From assembly GCA_008933995.1 (NCBI GenBank), contig WARS01000013.1, positions 558,001 through 622,000 on the forward strand: a stretch of 64,000 nucleotides of DNA, read 5' to 3'. The translations under genes were made by a program, and so were the position numbers. Under the pieces are notes generated by a model. The model was not told the DNA's origin and did not search any database. It worked only from the letters and a program-made list of their open reading frames with translations. The stretch's first letter is position 1, and every line of letters begins with the position of its first letter. This document shows positions 49,742-63,478 of the stretch, piece after piece. The stretch is from Datnioides undecimradiatus (lineage: Eukaryota > Chordata > Actinopteri > Lobotiformes > Datnioididae).

Positions 49742-51828
49742 CAAATGCAGGTTTCTGATATTTCTAAGTGATGACCGGCTTTCGAGGCTCTTCTAACATA
49801 ACCCTGGGATTGTTTGGATGGAGGTAATACACAGGTTAGATTTAGGCAAAGTATTATGGCTATGTGTCACTTTGAGGATGAGGAAAAAGCCCCAGGTTTT
49901 GGCAAATGCGGTGATATCTAACACATGTTTGTCTATAGGGTAGTTAGTTAGCCGCACACGCTAATGTTTGCAGATTACGTCAGAGCAGATAGGACAACCT
50001 TTGATCCAGAGAAGTTGAAGGACTACAAAAAAGCTGCAGTGGTGCATCTGAGCATCACTCTTCTTAGAGCTTGTGGAAAAATCCAAAGCTTGTCACGTCT
50101 GCCCACATGTGTACAGTTACTGGGTTACGATTGGACAGTTGGCGTTGGGGGGGAGGGGATTAGCGAAAGGTCAAACGGCCGTGACAGATGAATATTCATT
50201 TCTAATGGACATTTGTCTTCCCGCATAATTGAGTTTGAGTAAATACACGACATCCATAGAGTACAAATGTTACACTGTTTATGAGGATGTGGCATTTTCA
50301 ACACAACATGTGACAATACACATTAATGAGGACGTACTGGGACAATACAGGCTGGTACCGACATACGACGTGACGCATCCTTTAACAGAGTGAATCACAT
50401 TAGTTTCCTGTGAGATCTTTGTGCTTTTACTGATGCTGATACTAATGTAAAAATAACAAAACTAAATAAGGCCACATTTACCTCCTGTGATTTTTGCAAA
50501 ATGTGCCTTACTATGCTGCACATTCAGGGTTGTGACACAGGCATATGGAATTCCTTTTTACTTCCTTTTTTTTTCGTGTGTGAACCCCACAGAAACGATG
50601 ACTCTATATGCCCCCGGCCCTTTTTCTATCCTAAGCTTGTTTGCATTAAGAGGCTTGACATTCCTTCTGCTTCATATCTCACTTTCACTAAATTATTCAT
50701 GCCTTACAAGATTGTGAGAAGCAACGCGACATACCTTAGCTCTGGGGAAGGAAAACACAAAGAGTCCTGCTTTGAGCGTTCCAAAAATCCTAACGGAGGA
50801 GGACTTAAATATACAGGATGCAACCAACAAACAGGGGGGTGCTGATTTATTTCGTTTTGATTATACTGTACTGTTGCATTTTGATGTGAGAATTTCCCCA
50901 AGTCAGCGGCTTCACTACGAGATATTGGAAGATCTTTTGTAAAAGGAGAAAGGGCTGACTGAGAATCCAGGATTTATCCATTCAGGCCATCGTAAACAAA
51001 ACAAAAGTCGCCTATTAGAGATAAAACTCTCGCTCGCCACCTTCAAAACAGCAGACAACTATTCGTTCCAAGTGAAAGAGAGGTTAAACACAGCTGGTCC
51101 AGTCATAGACCATGTTCATCTTTGGAGTCCGTAACTGTTTGAGTACAATATGTGTATACAGAGTGTGATTTGGCTATAGTGCTGCCTTCTGTTAAGGAGC
51201 TATCCCTACAGATAACACATCATCCACAACAAAGTCCCTATAAGCGATCTCTCCGTTACCTAAACCTAATCTTTGGCAGATGAAGACGAAACCAGTCTAC
51301 GCTGTGTAACTCTGGGCTTGCCAAAATTAGGTTCACCGTATAAAGTGCATTATTTGACACAATAGCTCTACATAGACTCTATTTATATACCGTATTTGCC
51401 ATAATTTCCAAGGTTATACTGTTATTTTATCTCTCTATATCTTTCTACACAGTTCACGGTTAGCAATCTAAGGTACATACAGTACATCCTCTTGATTTAT
51501 ATGTTCGTTTGACTGTACATTGTTTTCTTTTGTACATTGACTTCGTGATTATATAATGAATATAACTGCTGAAACAGTGTAGACCCGCTGCCTACGGTTA
51601 ATCTGTAACCTAACGTCATCGCCATAGCCCAAATCCTTCTTGTTCTCCCCGTGCTGTCTAATTCTACATGCAGAAGGAACAACGGTATTTGCCTTTTCCG
51701 GTGCTTGTGAACCACTTGTGAATGTTAGTGAGTGAGGCTGTTCAGAAGTGACATTGTAAATGGCAGGATATGCCAGCATATCACGTTATAGGCAGTTAAA
51801 TACTGAGGTCATTAGTCGGTATGACATC

Positions 51829-51848
51829 CTTTTTTTTTTTTTTTTTTT
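51829..51848. repeat. Poly(T) run
   Basis: Twenty consecutive T. Confidence 0.8.
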
Positions 51849-52209
51849 CTACGGGATCAAGCATTCCGCCCTACACAGATAAAGCCCCGGTGAAAATCAT
51901 CTAAAGGTCTGCGCTAACTTCGATGCCACTTCACTTCACAGGGTTTCAGACTTCAGAGTTGCACGGCCGATGTGATTACACGTTGAGAAGCTATCGGCTA
52001 AGACTAACGTGACAGCACTGCAGCAACACTTGTGTTTTTCTAACTATTATATTCTCCCACTGTAAAGGTGTTAACCTCGCTTTATTTGTGTAGGCCTCTA
52101 ACACTGAGCCAACAGCCGCCACCCGTAAAAGTTGACAGTAGGCTCTCACAGCCAAAAAATACGATCTCTGTAATATCGTTTTGCGAGTGGAGCAGGACGC
52201 TCGCTCATT

Positions 52210-52215
52210 TTTATT
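52210..52215 (-). terminator. Candidate lrrc38 poly(A) signal
   Basis: The minus strand reads AATAAA here, about 230 bases past the stop of the lrrc38-like exon. Another copy lies at 52086-52081. Which is used cannot be told from sequence. Confidence 0.4.
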
Positions 52216-52441
52216 GGGACTTTGGCGCATTCCCTGGGAATGTCCTTCATTACCGTATTTCAGTTGTCCATGTGCAAAGAACTGCGACCATACCAGGGCA
52301 AGATCCTACCGTTAAACAGTCCTGGATATTCACCAGGAAGGAAGCAGCATTAAACTTGTCACATGTAGCACACGCTGTCTGCAGTGTCCTCTCATTGTTT
52401 GAAGAAGCAGGACCGCAGGGGCCCTTAAAAGTAAATCCCTC

Positions 52442-52689
52442 TTACTCCTCACTCTCCTCCTCATCTCCCTTGGTGCCTTTACTCCAGCGCTGGAAGCAGT
52501 GAACAGTTGAAGCCAGGAAGAAGCTCGTCATGATGGCCACCACAGACACTGAGATGCCAGAGAAAATGATGATGAGCAGGTCTGTCAGAGTCAGGGTGGC
52601 CTGGCACTCACGGAAGCTGTCCTTCGAGAGCTGGGTCAGGGATACACGTCTGCCGTCCATGGGGAGGGAGCACTCCATGCCTTCCACCC
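52442..52689 (-). CDS. lrrc38: LRRC38-like BK channel gamma subunit, C-terminal exon (partial gene)
   Basis: On the minus strand the exon starts after the acceptor TTTCAATGCAG and completes a codon begun in the previous exon, then encodes 81 residues to a TAA. It begins with the end of the LRR C-terminal cap (GMECSLPMDGRRVSL, SFRECQ). A single transmembrane helix follows (LTDLLIIIFSGISVSVVAIM), then CFQRW and an acidic tail DEEESEE. This layout fits the two-exon LRRC26/38/52/55 family of BK (KCNMA1) potassium channel auxiliary subunits. LRRC38 is preferred because human LRRC38 is also on 1p36 near DHRS3. The exon carrying signal peptide and leucine-rich repeats is absent from 52.7-64 kb, so it lies off the window. 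LRRC52 or LRRC55 cannot be fully excluded. Confidence 0.72.
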
Positions 52690-55139
52690 CTGCATTGAAA
52701 CAGGAAAAGCGATTAGACAAATTTGCTAGACTGCTGAACCAGATCTGCAGAGAATAATGTCATATTTATGGACTTGGAGACAAATGTATTCACATGGAAG
52801 CCACTCAGAAGCTACATCATATTGCAGAACGAGCAGACAGTACAGCTCTGACAGTACTGAGCAATGCACCCACTATCAGTGAAGATATCAATGATTCCCC
52901 ACAGACTGAAAATATAAGATGGGGCATTTTTGTCAGTTAAACACGCAGCTCACACAACCCACAGCAATGAGCAGCAGAGGTCCGCAGTTATCAGAAACAA
53001 CTCTTCATACTTTCCTGTTTGGATCTGAGTATTTAGCTCAGGTGTTGTTTCATAAAAAAATTCAACAGAGCAATAACGGCTGATTTAATAACTGCGAGGT
53101 CAATCAGAGTCCTCACTCATGAGTCCAAGTTGCACTGCTGAAGCAGCGCACCCACTCACAGCCTGACTACAGGTTCACTGTGGGAACAAAGTCCAAAAAG
53201 CAAGAAAGTGTGAAGCACAGTGATACTACAATCTGCTGTTAACCATACAGCCACATCCACTGTGTGCTGTGCAGAACATCTCCACTCTTACTGTTTTATG
53301 TTGCCCATTGTGTCTGCTGCGCGGTGTAAGCTGCTCTGAATTGGAAGACAAATCCATTTGCATCTTATACACACTGGTCTTGGAGAATGGAATAAACATC
53401 TATTTGAATCATTTTAATCTGGGCTGCCAGCTGCACACGGCAAACCTCTAAGAATATACGTCCTCATTAAATATGACTCCAGCTTACATCTCTGAAATTT
53501 ACTGGTGTATCAGTAGAGGGTACTGTCTGAGACAGGGGCACCTTGACCAAACTCATCTCAAGATGAAAGCATGATAAATCAGCAAGCGCTGCTCTCTGTG
53601 CCTCTGTCACTTCCACATAGTTTATTGTTCAGGCATCATTTAAATGGAAAGGGACAGTGACTGTGTCTCCCAAGGGTCCAGGACGTCCAGCGAGTCCTCT
53701 TTTCCAACTCCTGCATACAAATGACACTTGGCCATTAGGGTCAGGTTTAACATGTATAGTTAAAGACCGGCCTCTGGAACTACAGTAGAGGATGCTCAGG
53801 GTGCATTCAAATGCTTACAGACTCATTCATTCAGCTTGATTAACATGTGAGTTTCATGTGATACATGTACTAATTACACACAGTGTTCCAGGCCTGTGGA
53901 TCATACGTATCCCATGACAGACATACTGACAACACTGCAAACACTTCACACGATATTCTGCACAGACACCTTCACTTTGCCAGTGCACTGTATGAAAAGC
54001 CACATACTGATGTGAATGCTAGCTTATAGGTGGGTAGAGATGAAGCCTTGCAATGTGGGCGGCTACTTTCTACTGATACTGCACATGCAAATGCACACAC
54101 TTGGCAGTACATCAGTTCTGGGTCTTTGCTCAACAGTCAGCACAATTTGCAGCATGCTTTATTATTAGACAAATGCAACAGCTTCTCTCGTGTTTGGCCA
54201 CATTTGGGTTCATTCATCAAATTACCGTAAGTTTGAATTAATCACGATTCAGTGTCTGGCATTATTAGTGATCACAGCAAAGGGAACAGTAAGCTAAGAC
54301 AATTAAACAACTGAGTAACGATGGAATAACATGCTTGTATTGGTCTGTTAGCATGCAAAACCTTGTTGTACATGCAGGAACAATAATACAAAATAATAGA
54401 ATAATGATAATAGAATATAATAAAAAAATGAAACCAGCTTTGAGCAGCTTCAAACGTGTTAAGTGACCCAGTGGAAAAAGAAATGAAGGAAATTAGTGAT
54501 GGCATGGAATTGGTTTCCATGCTCCTCTGATTGACTCTCTACAGTATTAATTAGGTTCGTAACTGAACTCTTTAAAGACCTTGATAAAACTGTAACTAGT
54601 AACGCTAATCCCTTAATACAGATTCTCTCATTTCTTCCAACAGGCAGTTAGAAGAGGACATGAGATAGATGCGCATATGCACATCATAATGCCAAACTTA
54701 CATATACACAAAAGCTTGTACTATATATTAAACGTTAACATATAAAGTGCATTTGTTTGCAGGATTATATTGGAGACGAACATCTCTGATAAAGGTTTGC
54801 ATGACCAGAAGCTTGGCTAGTAAACTGAGGGTATGAACGAAATGAAGGTGTGCAATGTGCATCATCATGTGCGTCGTCATAAAAGTAATGTTTTCCGTGA
54901 GTCAGACTCTAGTTTGCAAACATTAAAACAGTTCATTAAAGGCTAAATCATTTCCTCAGGTGTCTGGTAAACCGTGCTGCTCGTGGGGTCTATTTTCAGC
55001 TGCAAATTAATAACGTGACAGCAATAACACTCACTGCTCTGCTCTGCTCAGTATCTACAGCATCAGGATGCGTGTGATTGGTTCAGAATAAAGTGGTGCG
55101 CTTATGTTCATCATAATGAACAGACATGTCACCCAGTGG

Positions 55140-55560
55140 AACAGAGTGGCTCATTTTTGTGTTTTTGATTGTCTCTGGATGAGAACGGAGGTGTCGTGGT
55201 TTTGATTTTTGGTGGTGCTTTTGTTTTCTTTGTGCAACTTTTCTGTGCTTTTGGTTATTTCTTGTTTTATTTTGAAAAGTTTTTCCCTTACGCGTCAACG
55301 TGTGTTTGTTTCCTGTGTTTAATTAGTTCGTTCATCTCACCTGTGTCTTGTTTGCTGCACTCCCCAGTCTATTTAAGTGGTGTCATCTCCTTTGTTTCCC
55401 CATAGGTTCATTGTTTGTTGGTGATTGTAAGTGAGTAGATGTGCCTTTGTAGTTTCCTTGTGTTTCTTCCTTGTGTTTGTGGATCGTGGACTGTTTATGG
55501 ACTGTGCTTTCACCCGCGATGTTATCGTGGCCTCATGAAAATGCCAGGACGTCCTGCTCT
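55140..55560 (+). mobile_element. Possible LTR-retrotransposon remnant
   Basis: The segment is strongly T/G-rich on the plus strand with many tgtgttt and cttgtgttt phrases. It contains cacctgtgtcttgtttgc followed by cagtctatttaagtgg, then gttcattgtttgttgg. This order (cacctgt, tatttaag TATA-like box, gttcattg) resembles LTRs of fish Gypsy-type elements. No flanking internal region, primer binding site or second LTR is seen. Confidence 0.35.
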
Positions 55561-58500
55561 GTTTATTTACGTCTCATTAATGTGTGTAACTTGTTTTAAT
55601 AGTTTTTTATATAAATGGTTGGCATTGGTTCCACTGCAGCATACACGCAGGCCGTAGCCAGGCTCGCAAGAACCGTAGCATGCTGGACGAGCTCCACAGA
55701 AAACTCATGCAGCCTTGGATCAGGATCAGATGAAATGAGTCAGAAGCAAAGTGAGCATCAAGAACGACGAGCCAGCACTATTCAATCAGATGACTCTCAG
55801 TATTAATGAATGCACACAGGAAAAGGTGCTTTATGTATTAAAAACTATATATACTGGTATGTATAAAAATAAAGTTCACAAAGGGATCCCTGATGCACAC
55901 ACAGACATGTCCCTATGCAAGCCTCTGTCCCTGCTTTGCTGACTGTGTAGCTGTAACACTTATGTGATGACATTAAAGAAGCCCATCTTATCTATCCTCA
56001 TGTGATTGGCTGAAAAGGAAGGAGACATCTGATTGGCTGCGGATAATTTCCTTTTGGAAAAAAAAAAATCAGAAATGTGAATTGAGCCGTGGCACGAGAG
56101 TCTCGAAACACCCACTCACGGTTGCAGCGCAGTTCACAAATGACACATGCACCTTGTGAACGCTGTGAAGTGCGTGTATTTGTGCATTTCTATCTGTCTC
56201 TCTGTCCCTATAGAGTCATTTATATGTTACCAAAAATATACATTTATGAATATCTTTGCATGCATTCCATATGTTTCAATAATACCGGTGCAAGGCAAGT
56301 GTACAGTACATATGCTGCAGGAATAACATATCAAAACAAATGTGTATTGTTTTCTTATGTCGTAAGACTTAACTGTAAGATGCTGTGATAATATTAATTA
56401 TAGTGGATATGAAAAATATTAACGTGCACGTGTTAACACAGGTGTCCGTCATGTCACCACTCCATAAGTCTTGTGCCACCCCCAGTGCGGACGCGCCCCT
56501 GGCTTAGAGAGGCTGACTGTCATTTGTGAGTGTTAGAAGCTAAAAATGTTGATTTATTTATTTGTTTTTTAATTTTAATTCTAATATTCTGCGTTACATA
56601 ACAAGCCATATGGCTCACATTTTGAGAGCGTCAGTTCAGTCTCCAAATTACGGTCTCACTCAGCGGGGCTGTTACCGACAAGAGTTTTGTTTTTGCTGTT
56701 CTACCGTCCAACCTCTCCCGCAGTGTTTTGTGAATGACCGTGGTTTGACCTTGGAATTATAAATTTGCAATGTGCGGCTTTTTATTCATAACTATTTATT
56801 CAAATTGCTGCAACATAAAGTAACCCCGGCGATATGCTTTTGGTTTTAAAAAAGAATTTGGTCCAATAAAAGGCTGACTGTTAACTAATGAATCATTAGC
56901 AGCGGAGACGGGACTGAAATGTGCAAACAGAGTATTCAGATGGAGGCAGACACAGGGAGAACGTGCTGACCTTGGTGTAATTAACTGCTCAACAGCAAAA
57001 TTCCCCTTTAGTGTCATCGCCACACACCGTGCCACAGACCAAGAAAACTTTAGATCCATCTGAAAATCTAATATATTGGAGTGCCCGTCTTGTCTGTTTG
57101 TGCCGGAGATAAATGGATCATATTTATATTCATAGTGCACTTATTGCATGACAAAGTAACCCATCGCCTCAGAGACCTGGCCTTTGCCTTTGAGACAGTT
57201 TTGTCTGGTCTTGCCTGTCCTAGATGCTTGATTAATAACATCTCAGACTGAAATTATTCTGGTGAGCACATGGCCCCTGCAGGAGTTCCAGGATTATTAC
57301 ATTTATTGTGATAAGAGCAGAGTTGGTGAACAGGCCAGTGCTGGACAAGGAAACAAGGTTTGATTCGTTTTTAAGGTCTGAATCCTGACACAGTTTTAAT
57401 TTTAGTCTAGATATATGAGCACAGCATACAAAACCTGAAATGTAGTTAGTATATTTTCATGTATTTTGCTTCTTTTTAATGCAGCTCTACAAGCGTGACA
57501 CCAGAATGCACAGCATCTGCAAGGGGTGATAGGAGCTCTCCACTGGAGTTACACTGTTGCAATTAAGAACTAAAATTACACAATAGAGCACACGGACGTA
57601 TTACACTGGCTGACAAAGGGGTAATTACTGAACAGCTGTGGTATTTGGCCAAAAGTGGAATCTTCTGGAACAAAGAGCATAATTATAGTTTCTCGACGTT
57701 TTGTACGAACCCGCGTTTATTGAAAACGCTCGTGTTTTTGGTGAGCGCTGAACGAATCGGTTTCCAACTAACGGAAACGTACACGAGCGTCGGGAACTCT
57801 CCCAGGAGACGCTCGTGCGCCGCGGTTTGCAGCAGCCAGCGTGTCAGCGTGACAAGTGCAGCTCTCCAGACACTGCTGCTCGTAGCTGCTGCTGAGGCCA
57901 TTACAAATATTTGAAGGAGTTTCGTGAACAGAATCCAACAGAAACAAGATTTTTATGCAAACTGCGCCTGAAAAAAACAAATCAAAGCGTTTAGCCAAGT
58001 GGAATAATGTCAAATCACACTGAAGCTTCCAACCAGTCCCTCCACCCAACTCAAACTCTTCATTTAACCTCAATAGTCTTATTTCTTACATTTGTTCCCT
58101 GTGTGCTGTACTTAGGATCTTGTTGACTTGGCATCATCCGGACTCTTGCTCACAGTAGCTGCACTTCACATTATTCTCCCGGAGTCTTCTCGATGTAGAG
58201 CCTGCTCTGTTTTCCCTGTACTGCATTATCTAAAAGGTGTGCTCTGCAGAACTGAAACCACAGCACATCTTTCAGCCAGTGACTGTAATGAAGCTTGTTC
58301 CAGCTTGGAAGCATATGAAACTGTTTTATGTTTTTGAACTGCAGCTAATTTGATTCCTGCAGGCCAAGGAAAGTTTCCACTCTACAGTGTACCTCTACTC
58401 TTTTTCACTTTCAGCACAATATGACACGTTATATAAGCAGTAAAACATATAAGCACATTGATTTTTCAGTGTATAATGAAAGTTTCTGAAAACAGGTCCA

Positions 58501-59045
58501 TCTGTGATTATGTAGTGCTGCAGTCATGTAGCCTGGGAGTTTGGCAGAGGCAAAGACTGGGGTCTGAGGATCAATGGGGTTGGACAGGAACAGCTCTGAG
58601 CAGCTCATTTAACAAACACAGAAGTTTAGTGTAATGTTTAAAATTCAGAATTATGAGAATAATTGCATAAATCCTTATTCAAAGTTCAACCAAAGGAGGT
58701 TTCCTCATGTTGAATTGCAACCATTCTGGGTGAGTCAACTGTTGTTTGATTGTTTGTTTGGTTTAATGTTTTCCAGACTGTAATTTCTCCAAATATGATC
58801 CATGATAAACAATCCAAATGTAACAAACAGTCCAAAACATAACCACTAGCACTAATAATGTGGTTCATCACAATGCTTCAATATGACATAGAAAAAACAA
58901 TAATACACTGCTGATTAACAAATGCACTGAAGCATAGATCATAAAACACAGCTTTAAAACTATGTCCCATTTCTGTCCACTGCCTTAAAATAGAGAAGAA
59001 AACAAATAAGGAGACATCTCAAAGAACAAACAATAGAATCATATT

Positions 59046-59076
59046 TTATACACACATACAGACACACACACACAGA
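59046..59076. repeat. Imperfect CA microsatellite
   Basis: Interrupted CA repeats (acacacatacagacacacac and following). Confidence 0.6.
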
Positions 59077-62000
59077 GGGACAGAAGAGCCAGATAAATAC
59101 AGATGTTGCATGCATGGAGGCTTCTGTTCTGATACAGAAAATACAGATTTGCAAAAACACTAAAGCTCATGTCTATAAGGTAAACCACAGCTGGATGGGA
59201 GTGATGGTGATTCACGTCCCCTCTCATAATGAATGCGTAGAACGGATGTCATAAATGTCATAAAAATGAGGGAATATGTTTGTATGACTGAGGAATACCA
59301 TTTATGAATGGATTTGTAATATACTTCTTCATGTATTTTCAAATGCTAATGGTAAATGCAACCAAAAACTAGACCGTCTGGACACTGTTGGTGCAGCAAA
59401 ACAATGCTGTTACTGTTACATAATTACAGATTATAGTTTCATTCAGCGAGTTACTGTTCCTCCTTCCTCCTGCTTGAGCCTAGAACACACACATCATCTC
59501 TGAATTCAGCCCAGTGTGAGCTAGCGGCCGAGTAGGATTCAGAAGATATCAGGCTAAAGTAACACAGTGAATGTAGGCTGACTTACACACACTGGCTAAT
59601 GTTAGCTCGCTAATATGTGGGCCTACATGTCCTCAAACACGCACTCGATTTCAGTCAGAGGGCTTGTCTGTCAGCTGATTACACTCAGCGGTTTGTATAA
59701 TGTGGAACTGACAGAGGCTACGTGATGTTAAAGCTTTACAGTGACATCAGCATGCGTAACACACTGCTTATGCAAGTAGTGAGAACAGGTGCCTGTTTGG
59801 AGTGAGAACGCTGTTTGACTGTGAATATTTATGTGTGATACAGAACCAGTTTTAGGAACAGCAAGATTAAGGGAGTCGTAGCAATAGAGAGTGGGTTTAC
59901 AGTCAGCTACGGTTTTGAGTCCAGAACCTTTTTCAACTATGTTCCCACTTTGAAAAGACCCCAGCACACAACACTGTAGGTAGACAAAAAGCCTATAGAA
60001 AGACTACAAAGGGCTCCTTGTTCCTGAAAAGCACTAAAACGCTACATGTTAGATGTTTAGAATCCATCTCTAAATTCATGGCAAAACTGTTTTCCATCAT
60101 GATTTAATTAAAATAATCACACAGCATTAAAGTTTTTATGGAACAGCATCTTTTGAAAGGTTGCACATGGGCTTGCATCTCACTGAGGAGCTTTGACATT
60201 TACATTTTTATTAAACTTTGAATTGCTTCAGGAATCATGCGTGGATGATATTTTATAGATTAATATTCAAAACAAATATGGCAAACCCTGTTTGAGAGAC
60301 ACTGGTCTGCAGTGTGAGTGAGCGAGGGAGAGAAACTAACCTTGCTCGGTGCTTTTACCAATAACTTCACTGGCTACATATTGTATTCCCTGTAATTCTG
60401 TTAAACAATCATGTGTTATGGTGCTAGGCTCTGATCTGAGCAGGTCAAATGCAGGTCGAACATGTGCTTAGCGAAACACAGCAAATTAGTATGAGACAGA
60501 TGTATAAAGGATAATAGAATGTGTACCCAGCAAGTGTCTCAGTGGACGGCGTGACCAAAAGAGACCATTTTTAATAAAAGCTACACAAGTACAGTGGGTC
60601 AATATCAGCTGTGGGAGTGGCTGATCTGATACAGTCGGGTTTCTGAAGTCCATATGTTTTCCCAAACGTCACTATGAGCCCAAAAGGTGCGACTGGAGCC
60701 AGCTAATGTACAATAATGTAACACATTACACTATCAGGTATGTCGGGCCACACAGCTAAGCATTCCTGGCGCAGACAGTTGATGGATTACATTTAGGATT
60801 ACAGCCAGCTGAGGGGAGAGGCTATCTGCCGTCTCAGCCGTGATTGATCTGCCTGGCTGTGACGGACTGATATTGGAGGCCAGTTTCTCCACCCTCCCTC
60901 AACACCACACTGTCTGTCCAGATTGATCTCTGCACCACGAGCGAAGGCGGGATCGCCACGGTCTCACATCTGCAGGAGTTGGTATTCTCGCTGAAGTCTT
61001 GTTCCCAGACCACAAGTGTCTAGACAGCCGGCTTAAATGATCCAGTTATGATAATGACTCGCAAAACTGTCCCCTCCCTACTTTATTAAATGAGATGGAT
61101 GTGCCTCTCAAGTCCAATACTCAGTAGATGTGAAAAGAACCCAGCAGACATAATTACAGAGAGATTGAGGAATTATTCAGTCATAGGAGGGGTCTGAGGG
61201 AAACGTGAAGGGAAGGCGAGGAGGCATTCATACGAGAGGAGTGGGAGCAGGAGAGGAGGAGAGGAGAATGTGTGTTCTGAATGCACAAAATGACAAGCAT
61301 TCGTGTGACAGTGGGGTGAGGGTGAATCATTCAGCGGGGGGATTCCTTCTGCGTGGAGCTGACATCACCGTACCACGGGTATGTTCGAAATGTCTCATCG
61401 CCACAAATTCACACACGCTGCTCCCCGAATAAAAGTGAATCCTAGGAATTCCAGTGGACGTCTTTTCACGTTTTCGTCGTAATAAAAAGCAGTTTGTCCC
61501 CTGTGGCAGTTCATTATGATTCTAAAAGGCTAAATACGGCTGTCTTTAAGCGATTAATGCTTCACGCTGGACCACACGCAGTCAGAAAGGGAAGTATCCA
61601 TCACGCCGGCTGCAGCGCGCTGCCAGTGGAATAAAGCTTTTGGCTTTTCACCTTTTATTTCTGACACTGGCAGATTATCCCTTTCTGCTCCTGTACGTGC
61701 AGCAGCTGATGCCATCACACTGTGTAATTCTGTCCACCTTTTCACACTCAGCTCTCTCCTCGCAGCCTCTCCCTCCCTCTCTCTCCCATCTCAACTTTAA
61801 ATAAACATTAAATTAGGCCAAGATAAAAGAAGCTGTCAGCCTGTGCTAATGGAATAGATATTTTCTCATCATACATCCACAGCTAGCGAAGATAGCAAGT
61901 AACGTCATGTGGGCCAGTATGAGCGCGCTATGTGCTTGGCGGCATCGTATTGTTTTTAGAGCTGCTTGTGCGGTGTGGTAACAGGTCTCCGGGGAGCAAC

Positions 62001-63143
62001 TCGATAGGCTGCAAAGGAAAATTCAGACTCTGACCCTGTCACATGAACTGCTACTCTGTAGTGAAACTGTTCAGGTCATGACTAGTGTTGATAGCAATGC
62101 TACAATGGGCTTCAGCCTCTGTCTCTCATGGGAGTTGGCCTGCCGTGCCCCGTGGGCAGCTCTGGCTCCAATTACCCTGGCCAATGTGCCGTAGAACTGT
62201 GTCACTCTGAATTATACATGGCCTTTGTTCATCCTTAACCCAAGAGCACTGGAGACAGCAGTGGATCATGTTTACACTCATCCCTCCATTAAAACATTTA
62301 TGAACCTGATTGGTGGCTAAAAAACCCATGATACCATAAAGCAAAAGGATGCAGACGCAGAGTCCGTCGGTCCGATTGTCTGCAGCTCAACATGACTGCA
62401 CGCTGCCCAGAGGAGACAACACATCTCGGAAAAAGGAAAAAGATTAGTTTTGGTTTTATTTGTCCTATCCCCCCTCCTCAGATTTTAAACATCCACCGCC
62501 CACTCGTTGTGCTGACCTGCAGTAATCAAAGTTGTGCAAACAAAAAAAAAAAGTGTGCTGCTTTGTGAACTTGAAGTCACAGGGGAAATCAAGATGTGAA
62601 AAATGGAATGGGAATTGGGTTTACAGCAGGAGCTGTGCAGCTGCTACATTATGCAGGTCATCACGGAGGGAGGCGCAGATACCTCAGGATGATTTCTAAA
62701 ACAGCGGCACAGTTTTATCAGCTTTTGTTGACGATGTTTAATTAGTTTGAGTTATTCTGCTGCAGCCACGTTTGACCATTTTTTCCATGACAAGTTAAAA
62801 CTGATATGTGTTGATGTTCAATCGCTAAATTTCCACTTTAGGCCTGTGATGTCATCTGAGCTCACGCAGCAGAGGAATCTGTGCCTACTTCTGCCTGATT
62901 ACCTGTCCTTTATCCAGATTTAAACGTAAATAAATTAAGTGCTTCAAAGTATTTAGTTAGTATCATTTAACCCTTTCTGCAGAACCATTTGCATTCATCT
63001 TTTTACCATTCTCTTGGTAATTTAAATAAACCCCTACACTTTAAATTCTGTCATCCTGCTGGTTTGAACACACTGAATACAGAAAAGGGATTTCAAATTG
63101 TATTGGATGTAGTGTGAGATGGACTATAAACACTTCATCTTCA

Positions 63144-63478
63144 TAAGAGCTACAAGGATAAATCAATTAGATGTCAACTAATTTCATAATCAGCCACTAG
63201 TTTGATAATTGTTTAACATAATATTAGGTTTGAGTATTTTTTTAAAGGAAAAAAAGCCCAAATTCTCTGATGTCAGCTCCTTCTTTACTCCTCTGTGACA
63301 TTAAACCGAGTATCTTTGAGTTGTGGACACAACATGATATTCACCTCGAGCTTTGCAAAACAACAATGAACACTCTTTTGCCGCAGTCTGACATTTTAAA
63401 GACCAAACAACTAATCTGTTATTAGACAAGTGAGTCGAGAGATTAACAATGAAAATAATCATTATTCGCAGCCTTAAC
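63144..63478 (-). mobile_element. Teleost non-autonomous DNA transposon ('ctgcaactaacgatta' type)
   Basis: Read on the minus strand, the copy starts near TTAAGGCTGCGAATAATGAT, continues with TTGTTTGGTCTTTAAAATG, then GTCCACAACTCAAAGATAC, GTCACAGAGGAGTAAAGAA and ATCAGAGAATTTGGGC, and ends with GTTGACATCTAATTGATT and TTGTAGCTCTTA. This is the full order of a very common fish element whose ends read 'agggctgcaactaacgatta'. It is about 335 bases, diverged, non-coding, and probably nearly full length. I see no intact target-site duplication. Confidence 0.75.

Larger units (their letters stand above)
33404..52441. other. Intergenic DNA between the 33.2 kb frame and lrrc38
   Basis: No supported gene. 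Open frames of up to about 157 codons (for example the minus strand at 42889-43362) are within chance expectation for this length and show no recognisable domain. The stretch carries microsatellites, homopolymer and pyrimidine tracts and at least one complete small DNA transposon. Part of it may be regulatory. Confidence 0.5.
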
